A DNA stretch of 64,000 nt from Burkholderiaceae bacterium (GTDB lineage Bacteria; Pseudomonadota; Gammaproteobacteria; Burkholderiales; Burkholderiaceae). Shown in pieces: positions 1 to 8,466 of the stretch. Position numbers and translations under genes: made by a program. Under the pieces are notes generated by a model. The model saw only the letters and a program-made list of their open reading frames with translations, made no database searches and was not told the origin of the DNA. The DNA is taken from NCBI GenBank assembly GCA_018261955.1, contig JAGTRK010000001.1:234800-298799 (forward strand), given 5' to 3'. Each line of letters opens with the position of its first letter. Positions within the stretch are counted from its first letter, which is position 1.

Positions 1-2832
1 GGCGTGGGCAATCCGATTGTCAAGCCCAAAGGGATTGACGATGTACCGATTGTGACTTTGTCTCTATTTGATAAATCGCCCAATGCTGATGCGCAGGATT
101 TGGAGCGCGTGGCGCACAGTTTAGAGTCTGAAATTAAACGGGTTGCAGGCACGCGTGAGGTCAAAACCATCGGTGGCCCTGGGCGTGCTGTGATGGTGGA
201 ATTAGACGCGGCACGCATGTCGAGCACGGGTGTGGGTGTGAATGAGGTGCGCGGCGCACTGCAATCGGCCAATTTGGGCGCACCAATTGGCAACCTGCTT
301 ACAGGTAATCAAACCGCACTCATCGAAGCAGGACCATACTTACAAAATGCCCAAGAAGTGGGCGAGCTCATCGTTGGTGTATCGGGCGGTCATCCCGTTT
401 ATCTGCGTGATGTGGCGAATGTACGCGATGGCGCACCACCACCATCTAACTACGTGTGGTATGGCAAAGCAGTCGATGAACAAAGTGGCTTTGCTGAGTA
501 TCCAGCCATCACCATGAGCATCACCAAAAAACCTGGGTCGAACGCGATTGATGTCGCCGACTCGGTGATGAAGCGCGTCGGTGAATTGAAAAACACCATG
601 ATTCCCGCCAATGTCGAAGTGGCTGAAACCCGTAATTACGGCGCGACCGCCAATGATAAAGCCGTCAAACTGATACAAAAACTGATTTTTGCCACGCTCT
701 CGGTGGTGGCTTTGGTGTATTTTGCCTTGGGCAAACGCGAAGCGGCGATTGTTGGTGCGGCGGTGGCATTGACCTTGATGGCAACGCTGTTCGCTTCGTG
801 GGCATGGGGCTTTACACTCAATCGGGTGTCCTTGTTCGCGCTGATTTTCTCCATAGGGATTTTGGTCGATGATGCGATTGTGGTGGTGGAAAATATCCAC
901 CGACATCAACAACTGTTCCCGCATAAAACCTTGGCGCAACTCATTCCCGCCGCGGTGGATGAGGTCGGTGGTCCCACGATTTTGGCGACGTTGACCGTGA
1001 TTGCGGCACTTTTGCCGATGGCGTTTGTCAGCGGTTTGATGGGGCCGTACATGAGCCCGATTCCAATCAATGCGAGCATGGGGATGCTATTGTCACTCGC
1101 GATTGCCTTTGTGGTCACGCCGTGGATGGCGCGGTTGTGGCTCAATCCCGTTGCCCATCACAGCGAGGGTCTGTCAGGCAAGTTGCGTCCGATTTTTAAC
1201 AAAATATTTCGTCCCTTGCTCAACGAGCAGGACGAAAAAAAAGGCGTGCGTGCGCGCTTCAAACTCGGTTTGTGGGTGTTTGGCCTGATTGCGTTTTCAA
1301 TGATTTTGCCTGTGCTCGGTTTGGTGCAGTTGAAAATGCTGCCGTTCGACAATAAATCTGAATTTCAAGTGGTGGTCGATATGCCTGCGGGCACATCACT
1401 CGAACAAACCTCGGCCGTGTTGCACGAGCTCGGCGCGCATTTGGGACAAGTGCCTGAAGTGACCAATTATCAAGCCTACGCAGGCACGGCCGCGCCGATT
1501 AATTTCAATGGTTTGGTGCGCCAATACTATATGCGCAGTGGCGGCGAGTTTGGTGAATTGATTGTGAACCTAAAAGACAAACACCACCGCGATGACAAGA
1601 GCCACACCATCGCCATGCGTTTGCGCCCCGAACTACAAGCCATTGGCGCAAAATATCATGCGAATATCAAAGTGGTTGAAGTGCCACCTGGTCCACCAGT
1701 ACTTTCACCGATTGTCGCTGAGGTGTATGGCGCGGACGATGCGGTGCGCACCAAAATTGCCAAAGAGGTGCGCGCGGTGTTCGCAAACACCGAAGGCATT
1801 GTTGATATAGACGATAGTGCACCTGCGGATGCGCCACGCACATTGCTCGTGGTCGATCGTCGCAAAGCCATGTTGCTCGGCGTGCCACAGCAATCGATTG
1901 TCGGCACATTGCGTGCGGGTTTGTCGGGCGAGGCGGTGACGTATTTACACAATCAGAGCAAATACCCCGATGCGGTCACGCTACAATTGCCCGCGGACAA
2001 ACAAGGCAGTTTGGACAATCTGCTTGCGCTCACCGTGCGCAATGCTCAAGGGCAAAGTGTGCCGATTCGTGAATTGGTGACGGTCAGTGACACGGTGCGC
2101 GAACAAGCGATTTACCACAAAGATTTGCTGCCTGTGAATTACGTGGTGGCGGATATGGCGGGTAAGGTGGACAGTCCTTTGTACGGCATGTTTGGGATGC
2201 GCAGCGATATTGCCAAAATTACTTCACCTGACGGCGGTGTATTGAAGGACTATTTCATCAAGCAACCCGACGATGTTTATCGTGGCTATTCGGTGAAGTG
2301 GGATGGCGAGTGGCAGATCACGTATGAGACCTTCCGCGACATGGGGATTGCCTACGGTGTCGGTTTGATTATGATTTATTTATTGGTGGTGGCGCAGTTC
2401 GGCTCGTATCTGACACCGCTGATTATCATGGCACCGATTCCATTGACCATCATTGGTGTGATGCCAGGGCACGCATTGCTTGGTGCGCAGTACACCGCCA
2501 CCAGTATGATTGGCATGATTGCGCTGGCGGGGATTATTGTGCGCAACTCAATTTTATTGGTGGATTTTATTCGATTGCAAACCGAGCAGGGGATGCCGTT
2601 TGCGCAGGCGATTATTGACTCCGCGGTGACCCGTGCACAACCGATTATGCTCACGGGCTTGGCGGCGATGATGGGCGCGTTCTTTATTTTGGACGATCCG
2701 ATTTTTAATGGCTTGGCCATTTCGCTGATTTTCGGGATTTTTGTGTCAACGATTTTGACCTTGGTGGTGATTCCACTGTTGTACTTTGTCGCTTATAGAA
2801 AAAAATTCAGTAAGAAATACACGAGTCAGTAA
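1..2832 (+). CDS. RND-family efflux transporter permease, 5' end outside window
   Basis: Inner-membrane proton-driven pump of the AcrB/RND superfamily. About 943 residues are visible, against roughly 1,050 for the family; the missing N-terminus includes the first membrane helix and part of the porter domain. The frame is open from the first base, so the gene enters from the left. Seen: two blocks of hydrophobic helices around a large periplasmic loop, and the helix-4 pair D289-D290 in GILVDDAIVVVENI, which matches the proton-relay Asp pair of AcrB. A DUF2892 gene follows after 22 bp and a TolC-like gene after that, consistent with a tripartite pump. The membrane-fusion protein is presumably upstream, off the window. 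The substrate cannot be read from the sequence. Confidence 0.93.
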   Translation, partial: GVGNPIVKPKGIDDVPIVTLSLFDKSPNADAQDLERVAHSLESEIKRVAGTREVKTIGGPGRAVMVELDAARMSSTGVGVNEVRGALQSANLGAPIGNLLTGNQTALIEAGPYLQNAQEVGELIVGVSGGHPVYLRDVANVRDGAPPPSNYVWYGKAVDEQSGFAEYPAITMSITKKPGSNAIDVADSVMKRVGELKNTMIPANVEVAETRNYGATANDKAVKLIQKLIFATLSVVALVYFALGKREAAIVGAAVALTLMATLFASWAWGFTLNRVSLFALIFSIGILVDDAIVVVENIHRHQQLFPHKTLAQLIPAAVDEVGGPTILATLTVIAALLPMAFVSGLMGPYMSPIPINASMGMLLSLAIAFVVTPWMARLWLNPVAHHSEGLSGKLRPIFNKIFRPLLNEQDEKKGVRARFKLGLWVFGLIAFSMILPVLGLVQLKMLPFDNKSEFQVVVDMPAGTSLEQTSAVLHELGAHLGQVPEVTNYQAYAGTAAPINFNGLVRQYYMRSGGEFGELIVNLKDKHHRDDKSHTIAMRLRPELQAIGAKYHANIKVVEVPPGPPVLSPIVAEVYGADDAVRTKIAKEVRAVFANTEGIVDIDDSAPADAPRTLLVVDRRKAMLLGVPQQSIVGTLRAGLSGEAVTYLHNQSKYPDAVTLQLPADKQGSLDNLLALTVRNAQGQSVPIRELVTVSDTVREQAIYHKDLLPVNYVVADMAGKVDSPLYGMFGMRSDIAKITSPDGGVLKDYFIKQPDDVYRGYSVKWDGEWQITYETFRDMGIAYGVGLIMIYLLVVAQFGSYLTPLIIMAPIPLTIIGVMPGHALLGAQYTATSMIGMIALAGIIVRNSILLVDFIRLQTEQGMPFAQAIIDSAVTRAQPIMLTGLAAMMGAFFILDDPIFNGLAISLIFGIFVSTILTLVVIPLLYFVAYRKKFSKKYTSQ

Positions 2833-2854
2833 CTTTAATTTTTAGGAGAAAAAA

Positions 2855-3064
2855 ATGACTTCATGGGGTTTAACACGTCTGATGGGCGGCTCATTCATCC
2901 TTATTTCATTGGCTTTGGGCGCGCCAGCCAGTCCACTGTTTGTCAGTCAATGGTGGTTGGCGTTTACCGCGTTTGTGGGTTTGAATTTCGTGCAAAGCGC
3001 GTTTACCTGCTGGTGCTTGCCTGAGAAAATTTTCCGCAAACTCGGCGTTAAAAGTGGGTGCTAA
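2855..3064 (+). CDS. DUF2892 / YgaP-like small membrane protein
   Basis: A 69-residue protein with two hydrophobic segments (about residues 8-25 and 31-48) followed by CWCLPEKIFRKLGVKSGC. This matches the DUF2892 pattern, the membrane part of YgaP-type proteins. A strong AGGAG Shine-Dalgarno sits 7-8 bases before the ATG. It lies 22 bp after the RND permease and 29 bp before the tolC-like start, so all three are probably co-transcribed. The short Cys-rich tail (three Cys in the last 18 residues) is typical of the family. Function is not established; association with export or redox modules is common, but the role here is inference. A second DUF2892 gene lies at 19938-20129. Confidence 0.8.
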   Translation: MTSWGLTRLMGGSFILISLALGAPASPLFVSQWWLAFTAFVGLNFVQSAFTCWCLPEKIFRKLGVKSGC

Positions 3065-3093
3065 TTCGGTAGATGTTACGTAGAGGAACAGGT

Positions 3094-4500
3094 ATGAAAT
3101 TCACATGGACAGCCCCAAGCACATGGAGTGCATTGGCAAGTGGCGCACTCGCCATTGCACTGGCATTTCCAATCTGGGGACAAGCGGGTGAGTCTCTGAG
3201 TTTGACGGAAGCAATCACTGCTGCGCAAATCCATGACAAAGAATACTTGGCATCACAAACCTTGGGCGACACGGCGGACGCATTGCGCAGTCAAGCCAAC
3301 AGCCTGTGGCGACCACAAATCATGGCGACGGCTGCGATTGCCAAATCAAGCCACGAAACCCGTGTGGCGGGCGCGCAATTCTCGGCAGCGGCTTTTGGCG
3401 CAAATCCCATCACGGGCGCAAATTTCAACACCGACATCAACCGAGGCGATGCTTTTGAATGGGCGGTGAGTGCCAAACAACCTTTGTTCAACTTGGCACG
3501 CAATGCGCAAAGCACGCAATTGAAAACCGCCGCATCCATGACCGATTTGCAAAAAATGGACGCGCAGCAAGCGATGATTGTGCGCATCTCTGAACGCTAT
3601 TTTGACGCGCAATTGGCGCAGCAAAAATTGCAGTTACTGAGCGCGCAACTCAATGCCACACAAAAATTTGCTGAGGAAGCGAAATACCGCTACGACATTG
3701 GCAATCGCCCAATTACTGAAGTCTACGAAGCGCAAGCACAATTGGCGCGCATCCAAGCCGAGCACTATGGTGCGCAAAGCGATGTGCAACTTAAATTACA
3801 ACGCTTACAAGATGCCATCGGACATGTGCCCAGCACTTTGCCGAACAGCATTACGCTCAAAGAGCCTTTGCCCAAACTCGACGATGTGGCTGTTTGGCTC
3901 GATAAAGCGCGCAACAACAATATCGAGTTAAAACTACAAAGTTTGGCGGTGCAAAATGCCCAAGCCAAAGCCAATGAATACGCGATAGGTGCATCGGCAT
4001 CGTTGGATTTGGTCGGGCAAATTGGACGCAAAAAACTCACAGGTGATGGCGACTATGGCAATGCGAGTAATCGTGAAAACACCAGCATGGTGGGTTTACA
4101 ATTGACCGTTCCCTTGTATACAGGTGGCTATAACAGCGCGAAACACAAGGAAGCGCAAGCCGCGCTGAAAAAAGCGCAATTGGATTTGGCGAGTGCGAAT
4201 GAACGTGTGGCACAGCAGGTCAATGGTGCGTGGTTGGGCGCGCAAACTGCGCAATTGCAAGTCACTGCGTTGACCCGCGCGCTCAAAGCGTCTGAGGCTC
4301 AGTTAGATGCTACCAAAACAGGGCAAGAGGTTGGACACCGCACTTTACTCGATGTGCTCAATGCGCAAAACCAAACCACCCATACACGCATTCAACTCGA
4401 ATCTGCCAAACAAAATTATGTGCTCTCGCGTTTGCGTTTGAGTGCGTTGGCGCAGGACTTGGACGTGGATTTAATTACGCAAATGGTGAATGATAAGTAG
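3094..4500 (+). CDS. TolC-family outer-membrane efflux channel
   Basis: 468 residues. A signal peptide (MKFTWTAPSTWSALASGALA... cut near GQAGES) is followed by the two-fold repeated alpha-helical/coiled-coil layout of outer membrane efflux proteins. Heptad-rich stretches fall around residues 150-240 and 340-430, with the conserved ending NxLLDVLNAQ...YVLSRLRL. I chose the ATG at 3094 because AGAGGA (3082-3087) stands at proper distance; an upstream in-frame ATG at 3073 has no ribosome site. The protein forms the outer-membrane exit duct for the RND pump encoded just upstream. A bidirectional terminator follows about 100 bp after the stop. Confidence 0.93.
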   Translation: MKFTWTAPSTWSALASGALAIALAFPIWGQAGESLSLTEAITAAQIHDKEYLASQTLGDTADALRSQANSLWRPQIMATAAIAKSSHETRVAGAQFSAAAFGANPITGANFNTDINRGDAFEWAVSAKQPLFNLARNAQSTQLKTAASMTDLQKMDAQQAMIVRISERYFDAQLAQQKLQLLSAQLNATQKFAEEAKYRYDIGNRPITEVYEAQAQLARIQAEHYGAQSDVQLKLQRLQDAIGHVPSTLPNSITLKEPLPKLDDVAVWLDKARNNNIELKLQSLAVQNAQAKANEYAIGASASLDLVGQIGRKKLTGDGDYGNASNRENTSMVGLQLTVPLYTGGYNSAKHKEAQAALKKAQLDLASANERVAQQVNGAWLGAQTAQLQVTALTRALKASEAQLDATKTGQEVGHRTLLDVLNAQNQTTHTRIQLESAKQNYVLSRLRLSALAQDLDVDLITQMVNDK

Positions 4501-4530
4501 CCGCATACGTCATCTATTTAATTGACATCG

Positions 4531-4565
4531 CTGGATTGTTTCGCGGTAATTTTGCTCACAATGAC
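4531..4565. repeat. Half copy of a dispersed palindromic element
   Basis: The stretch starting CTGGATTGTTTCGCGG and ending TTGCTCACAATGACG matches one arm of the complete palindromic element at 38464-38557 (arm CTGGATTGCTGCGCGAC... GCTCGCAATGAC). Only one arm is clearly recognisable here; the left arm is missing or degraded. It lies between the tolC-like gene and the terminator. Elements with ATTGCGAGC / GAAGCAATCC ends occur in many copies in some proteobacterial genomes. Confidence 0.6.
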
Positions 4566-4604
4566 GTTCTCGATTGAGTGAACAGCGCGACCCATCTCAT
4601 GTAA

Positions 4605-4632
4605 AAAAATCCCAGCCAATGCTGGGATTTTT
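4605..4632. terminator. Bidirectional rho-independent terminator
   Basis: Stem AAAAATCCCAGC / GCTGGGATTTTT with a CAAT loop, A-run on the left and T-run on the right. It sits between the convergent tolC-like (+) and fpr (-) genes, so it can serve both. Confidence 0.9.
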
Positions 4633-4651
4633 GATGCGACAACACCAAAGA

Positions 4652-5428
4652 TTATTTTTCGACGAATGCCCGTTCAATTGCGTAATCCCCTGGTTCGCCC
4701 ATGCGCGGTGATTCTTTAAAGCCCATATCGTTGAGCATGTCGCAGCAGCTTTGCAACATGGAGGGTGAACCACAAATCAGCACTCGGTCGGTCACTGGGT
4801 TCAAGCGTGGCAAACCAATATCATCGGTCAACTTACCGCTGATTAATAAATCGGTCAAACGCCCTTGGTTGTAAAATGGTTCGCGCGTGACCGTCGGATA
4901 GTAAATCAGTTTTTCGCGTACCATTTCGCCAAAAAACTCATTATTGGGCAACTCGTTCATAATAAATTCGTGATAACCCAACTCGCTCACATAGCGCACG
5001 CCGTGAATCAAAATGACTTTTTCGTAACGATCGTACACATCGGGGTCACGGATAATCGACATAAATGGAGCCAAACCCGTACCCGTGGAGAACAGATACA
5101 AATTTTTACCGGGTAACAAATTGTCTTGTACCAATGTGCCCGTGGCTTTTTTGCTGACAATCACTTCGTCGCCGACTTTGAGGTGCTGCAGTCTGGATGT
5201 CAAAGGACCATTTTGTACTTTAATCGAATAAAATTCCAGTTGATCTTCGTAATTTGGGCTGACGATGGAGTACGCGCGCATCAGTGGTTTGCCATCCACA
5301 ATTAAACCGATCATCACAAATTGACCATTGATAAAGCGCAGACCTGGATCGCGTGTACACGTAAAACTAAACAAAGTATCATTCCAGTGGTGCACACTGG
5401 TGACTTTTTCGTAATAAATATTGGACAT
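4652..5428 (-). CDS. fpr: Ferredoxin--NADP(+) reductase
   Basis: 258-residue cytosolic flavoenzyme moving electrons between NADPH and ferredoxin/flavodoxin. Seen: FAD-binding RAYSIVSP near residue 50, the NADP-binding GTGLAPFMSIIRD near residue 110, the CGSPSML motif, and the C-terminal ERAFVEK ending typical of the bacterial subclass I enzyme. I chose the ATG at 5428 because GAGAG stands 5 bases upstream; the frame could extend ten codons further but without a ribosome site. E. coli Fpr is 248 residues. Such enzymes often support oxidative-stress defence and Fe-S repair. The gene appears monocistronic. Confidence 0.93.
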   Translation of the reverse strand: MSNIYYEKVTSVHHWNDTLFSFTCTRDPGLRFINGQFVMIGLIVDGKPLMRAYSIVSPNYEDQLEFYSIKVQNGPLTSRLQHLKVGDEVIVSKKATGTLVQDNLLPGKNLYLFSTGTGLAPFMSIIRDPDVYDRYEKVILIHGVRYVSELGYHEFIMNELPNNEFFGEMVREKLIYYPTVTREPFYNQGRLTDLLISGKLTDDIGLPRLNPVTDRVLICGSPSMLQSCCDMLNDMGFKESPRMGEPGDYAIERAFVEK

Positions 5429-5556
5429 ACCACTCTCGACAGAAATATGTAAAAGCAATATTCTACTATTTTTGTCAGGTAATTTCTGAGATTTTTTGTG
5501 ATAAGCTTAGATGCGCAAGCCCTATTTATCAATCTGTCAGATTTAACCCATAACCC

Positions 5557-6165
5557 TTATCTGGGCATGGTTTCTATGTAGGCGGCTTGGTTCGCCAACT
5601 GTGTTTCAAAACGTTTTAAGTTCGCAAACTCTGCCCGCCAATCCCAATCGCCCATACGAAAATCGATGAAATTCAACGCGCATTGCAGGGTTAAATCCGC
5701 AACGCTGTATTGATCGTTTGCCAACCATGTGTGTCTTTCCAAATGCGCATCCAAGATAGCAAAGCAGCGACGTAATTTATCCTTTTGTCGGGCAAACCAA
5801 TCTTGCCACTGCAACGCTGCAGGGCGGATTTGCTCTATGCGGTATTTGACCGATGTGTCAATGATGCCTTCGGCAATCGCTTGCCATTTGAGCACCGCAA
5901 GCCGTTGTGCGATGGTCGCCAATGCGGGTGCGGGTACGAGCCAGTCCAAATACTCGGCAATACTGCGCGAATCGGTCAATATTTCACCCGTGGGCAATAA
6001 AATACACGGTATTTGTCCGAGTGGATTAAATGCCAAGACTTGCGGCTGCGCGCTCCAAACATCGTCCAAAATAAATTCGTAGGGAATATTTTTCTTTGCC
6101 AACATGATGCGAATTTTACGAACGTAGGGGCTGGTGTATGAGCCTATGAGTTTGAGGGTTAGCAT
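5557..6165 (-). CDS. Glutathione S-transferase family protein
   Basis: 202 residues. The N-terminal thioredoxin-fold domain opens with LKLIGSYTSPYVRKIRI, and S/Y residues at the usual GSH-activating position are followed by the cis-Pro segment GQIPCILL and the glutathione-binding DSRSIAEYLD near residues 64-73. The helical C-terminal domain contains YSVADLTLQCAL. A strong AGGAGAATAT ribosome site fixes the start at 6165. The substrate is unknown. The upstream intergenic region is shared divergently with the lipoprotein gene at 6271. Confidence 0.9.
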   Translation of the reverse strand: MLTLKLIGSYTSPYVRKIRIMLAKKNIPYEFILDDVWSAQPQVLAFNPLGQIPCILLPTGEILTDSRSIAEYLDWLVPAPALATIAQRLAVLKWQAIAEGIIDTSVKYRIEQIRPAALQWQDWFARQKDKLRRCFAILDAHLERHTWLANDQYSVADLTLQCALNFIDFRMGDWDWRAEFANLKRFETQLANQAAYIETMPR

Positions 6166-6270
6166 ATATTCTCCTTTTGACAAGGCGTGGTAAAAACTTT
6201 GGTCTATAATACGCTCGAGTGTGATTTAACTTTTTACAATATGCCCTATTAAACCTTGATGGAGTTCAAA

Positions 6271-6624
6271 ATGCAAATTTTTTCTCATGCGTCAAAATTG
6301 GCAATTGCTTTGACCATTCCCGTGTTGTTCAGCATTGGCTGTACGCAAGAAACTCAAAACCAAATCGGCCGCAGTGTGCAAAACTGGACAGGCACCAATG
6401 GGGTGTTGGAGGTGTATGCGGGGCAAATGGTGGTCAAACGTTTTCTACAGATTGATAAAATGTCCACCGCGATGGGCACGACCGATGGCAAAGACCGTCC
6501 GTACCGTTATGGTTGGGGTGTGATGGATGCCAACCTAAATGGCGTGGTCGACCCGACCGAGAAAAAAGTATATTTTGAAGTCAGTGATTATTCAACACCG
6601 TATGTGTTTTACTCATCACCCTGA
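6271..6624 (+). CDS. Small lipoprotein with an EF-hand-like loop
   Basis: 117 residues; I do not recognise a named family. Seen: a signal peptide with lipobox FSIGC (Cys about residue 24), so it is likely lipidated and exported. Near residue 85 the segment DANLNGVVDPTE has the spacing of an EF-hand calcium loop (DxNxNGxxDxxE). I chose the ATG at 6271 because GGAG stands six bases before it; upstream in-frame TTG/ATG codons lack a ribosome site. It is followed by a rho-independent terminator and seems monocistronic. Calcium binding is inference from the loop pattern only. Confidence 0.75.
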   Translation: MQIFSHASKLAIALTIPVLFSIGCTQETQNQIGRSVQNWTGTNGVLEVYAGQMVVKRFLQIDKMSTAMGTTDGKDRPYRYGWGVMDANLNGVVDPTEKKVYFEVSDYSTPYVFYSSP

Positions 6625-6722
6625 CAGCGCGTCTATGCGACACCCACATAAAACCATTTTGAAAAGTGGGTATTGAAAGTCAGTCAACATTTGCGCGCTT
6701 TTGTATTTTTTATCAAAAACTC

Positions 6723-6755
6723 TCCCCGCCTATCCATCAACAGGCGGGGATTTTT
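6723..6755 (+). terminator. Rho-independent terminator
   Basis: Stem TCCCCGCCT / AGGCGGGGA with a 10-base loop followed by TTTTT. It ends the lipoprotein transcript and isolates it from metY downstream. Confidence 0.9.
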
Positions 6756-6871
6756 ATATTAAAAATATCAATAAAATTATCAGATTAAATTCGTTTTGAT
6801 TATAAAGAAAATGCGTTACAATCGCGCCATCAGTTCAAATTTCGCCATTTATTTAAAAACAAAGGATTACC

Positions 6872-8143
6872 ATGAAAGCAGAAACTTTAGCCGTACACGC
6901 AGGCTACAGCCCCGACCCCACGACCAAGGCAGTTGCAGTGCCGATTTATCAAACCACCTCGTATGCATTTGACAACACCCAGCATGGCGCGGATTTGTTT
7001 GACCTCAAAGTTCAGGGCAATATTTATACACGCATCATGAACCCGACCACAGCGGTGCTTGAAGAGCGCGTGGCGCAACTCGAAGGTGGCATCGGTGCGC
7101 TTGCGCTCGCATCGGGCATGGCGGCGATTACCTACGCGATACAAACCATCGCTCAGGCAGGTGACAACATTGTTTCAGTATCAACCCTATATGGTGGAAC
7201 GTATAATTTGTTTGCGCACACTTTGCCCAAACAAGGCATTGAAGTGCGCTTTTTTGACTATCGCGACCCCAGCGCGCTCGAAAAATTAATTGATGATAAA
7301 ACCAAACTCGTGTTTGCCGAGAGCATTGGCAATCCATTGGGCAACGTGATTGACTTAGACGCCATCAGCGCGATTGCGCACAAGCATGGTGTGCCTGTCG
7401 TGGTCGACAACACCGTTGCCACACCGATATTGCTGCGCCCCTTCGAGCATGGCGCGGACATTGTGGTGCATTCATTGACCAAATACATTGGTGGTCATGG
7501 CAACAGCATCGGTGGCGTGATTGTCGATAGTGGCAAATTCCCGTGGGGCGCGCACAAAGAGCGTTTCGCTGTTTTGAACACACCCGACCCCAGTTATCAC
7601 GGTGTGAACTATGTTGAAGCACTTGGCGCGGCGGCGTATATTGCTCGCGCACGCGTCGTGCCACTGCGCAACACAGGCGCGGCACTCTCGCCGTTTAACG
7701 CATTTTTAATTTTGCAGGGGATTGAAACCTTGCCTTTGCGCATGGAACGCCACTGCGAAAACGCACTCAAAGTGGCGCAATATTTAGAGCGACATCCCAA
7801 GGTTAAATGGGTCAATTACGGTGGCTTGAGTACGCATCCACAGCACGCTTTGGTGCAAAAATACTTGGGCGGCAAAGCCTCTGGTATTTTGTCCTTTGGT
7901 GTGCAAGGCGGCGCAGAAGCGGGCGCGCGTTTTATCGACGCACTGCAATTGATTACCCGATTGGTGAATATTGGCGATGCGAAAAGCTTGGCGTGTCACC
8001 CTGCATCGACCACCCACCGCCAACTCAACACCGAAGAACTCGCATCCGCAGGCGTGTCGGAGGACATGGTGCGCTTGTCGGTGGGGATTGAGCATGTCGA
8101 TGATATTATTGCCGATATTGAGCAAGCACTGGCCGTTGATTAA
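6872..8143 (+). CDS. metY: O-acetylhomoserine aminocarboxypropyltransferase (sulfhydrylase)
   Basis: 423-residue PLP enzyme of the Cys/Met metabolism family, making homocysteine (or methionine) directly from O-acetylhomoserine and sulfide (or methanethiol). Seen: the N-terminal [20 protein letters not shown], the YTRIMNPTT segment, VDNTVATP near residue 180, and the Schiff-base lysine K204 in [12 protein letters not shown]. The GGHGN continuation and length (over 420 residues) favour sulfhydrylase over MetB/MetC. An AAAGGA ribosome site precedes the ATG. The gene stands alone between two terminators, which fits an individually controlled sulfur-assimilation gene. Confidence 0.95.
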   Translation: MKAETLAVHAGYSPDPTTKAVAVPIYQTTSYAFDNTQHGADLFDLKVQGNIYTRIMNPTTAVLEERVAQLEGGIGALALASGMAAITYAIQTIAQAGDNIVSVSTLYGGTYNLFAHTLPKQGIEVRFFDYRDPSALEKLIDDKTKLVFAESIGNPLGNVIDLDAISAIAHKHGVPVVVDNTVATPILLRPFEHGADIVVHSLTKYIGGHGNSIGGVIVDSGKFPWGAHKERFAVLNTPDPSYHGVNYVEALGAAAYIARARVVPLRNTGAALSPFNAFLILQGIETLPLRMERHCENALKVAQYLERHPKVKWVNYGGLSTHPQHALVQKYLGGKASGILSFGVQGGAEAGARFIDALQLITRLVNIGDAKSLACHPASTTHRQLNTEELASAGVSEDMVRLSVGIEHVDDIIADIEQALAVD

Positions 8144-8466
8144 CACCCGCTATAAATTCACAAATAAGCACAACAGCCCTGTCGATGTACATTGTGACAG
8201 GGCTGAATGTTTTTTGCGTGCAAAAAATTCGCGTTTTGTTTCCTCCTGCTTTTTTTCAGTGAACTTGATTCATAAAAAAAACATCAACACGCTTTAGAAA
8301 AAGTGATTGATTCATACCTTGATAACGACCGAATATATTCTTATACTGACTTTGTATTTACTTCTTGTTAGAATACACAAACTTTTCAAACAGTACTGAA
8401 AATACAGTTTTTAAACTTGCAAAAGGGCGTGCAGACAGCCCAAATCAGGGTAACAGGGGAATGACG
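8144..8466. other. Intergenic region metY to octaheme cytochrome
   Basis: About 320 bp without a convincing gene. It holds the metY terminator (8174-8216), then an AT-rich stretch (8217-8450) that must contain the promoter for the cytochrome operon. I looked for an FNR-type TTGAT-N4-ATCAA dyad and found no clear one. Confidence 0.6.
8174..8216 (+). terminator. Rho-independent terminator of metY
   Basis: Perfect 10-bp stem CAGCCCTGTC / GACAGGGCTG, 12-base loop, then AATGTTTTTTG. It lies 30 bp after the metY stop. Confidence 0.9.

Noticed and set aside
340..939. 199-residue minus-strand frame inside the RND gene
   Set aside because: Antisense shadow of a well-supported gene.
8217..8450. FNR-type site before the octaheme cytochrome
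   Set aside because: No proper TTGAT-N4-ATCAA dyad; only scattered half-sites.
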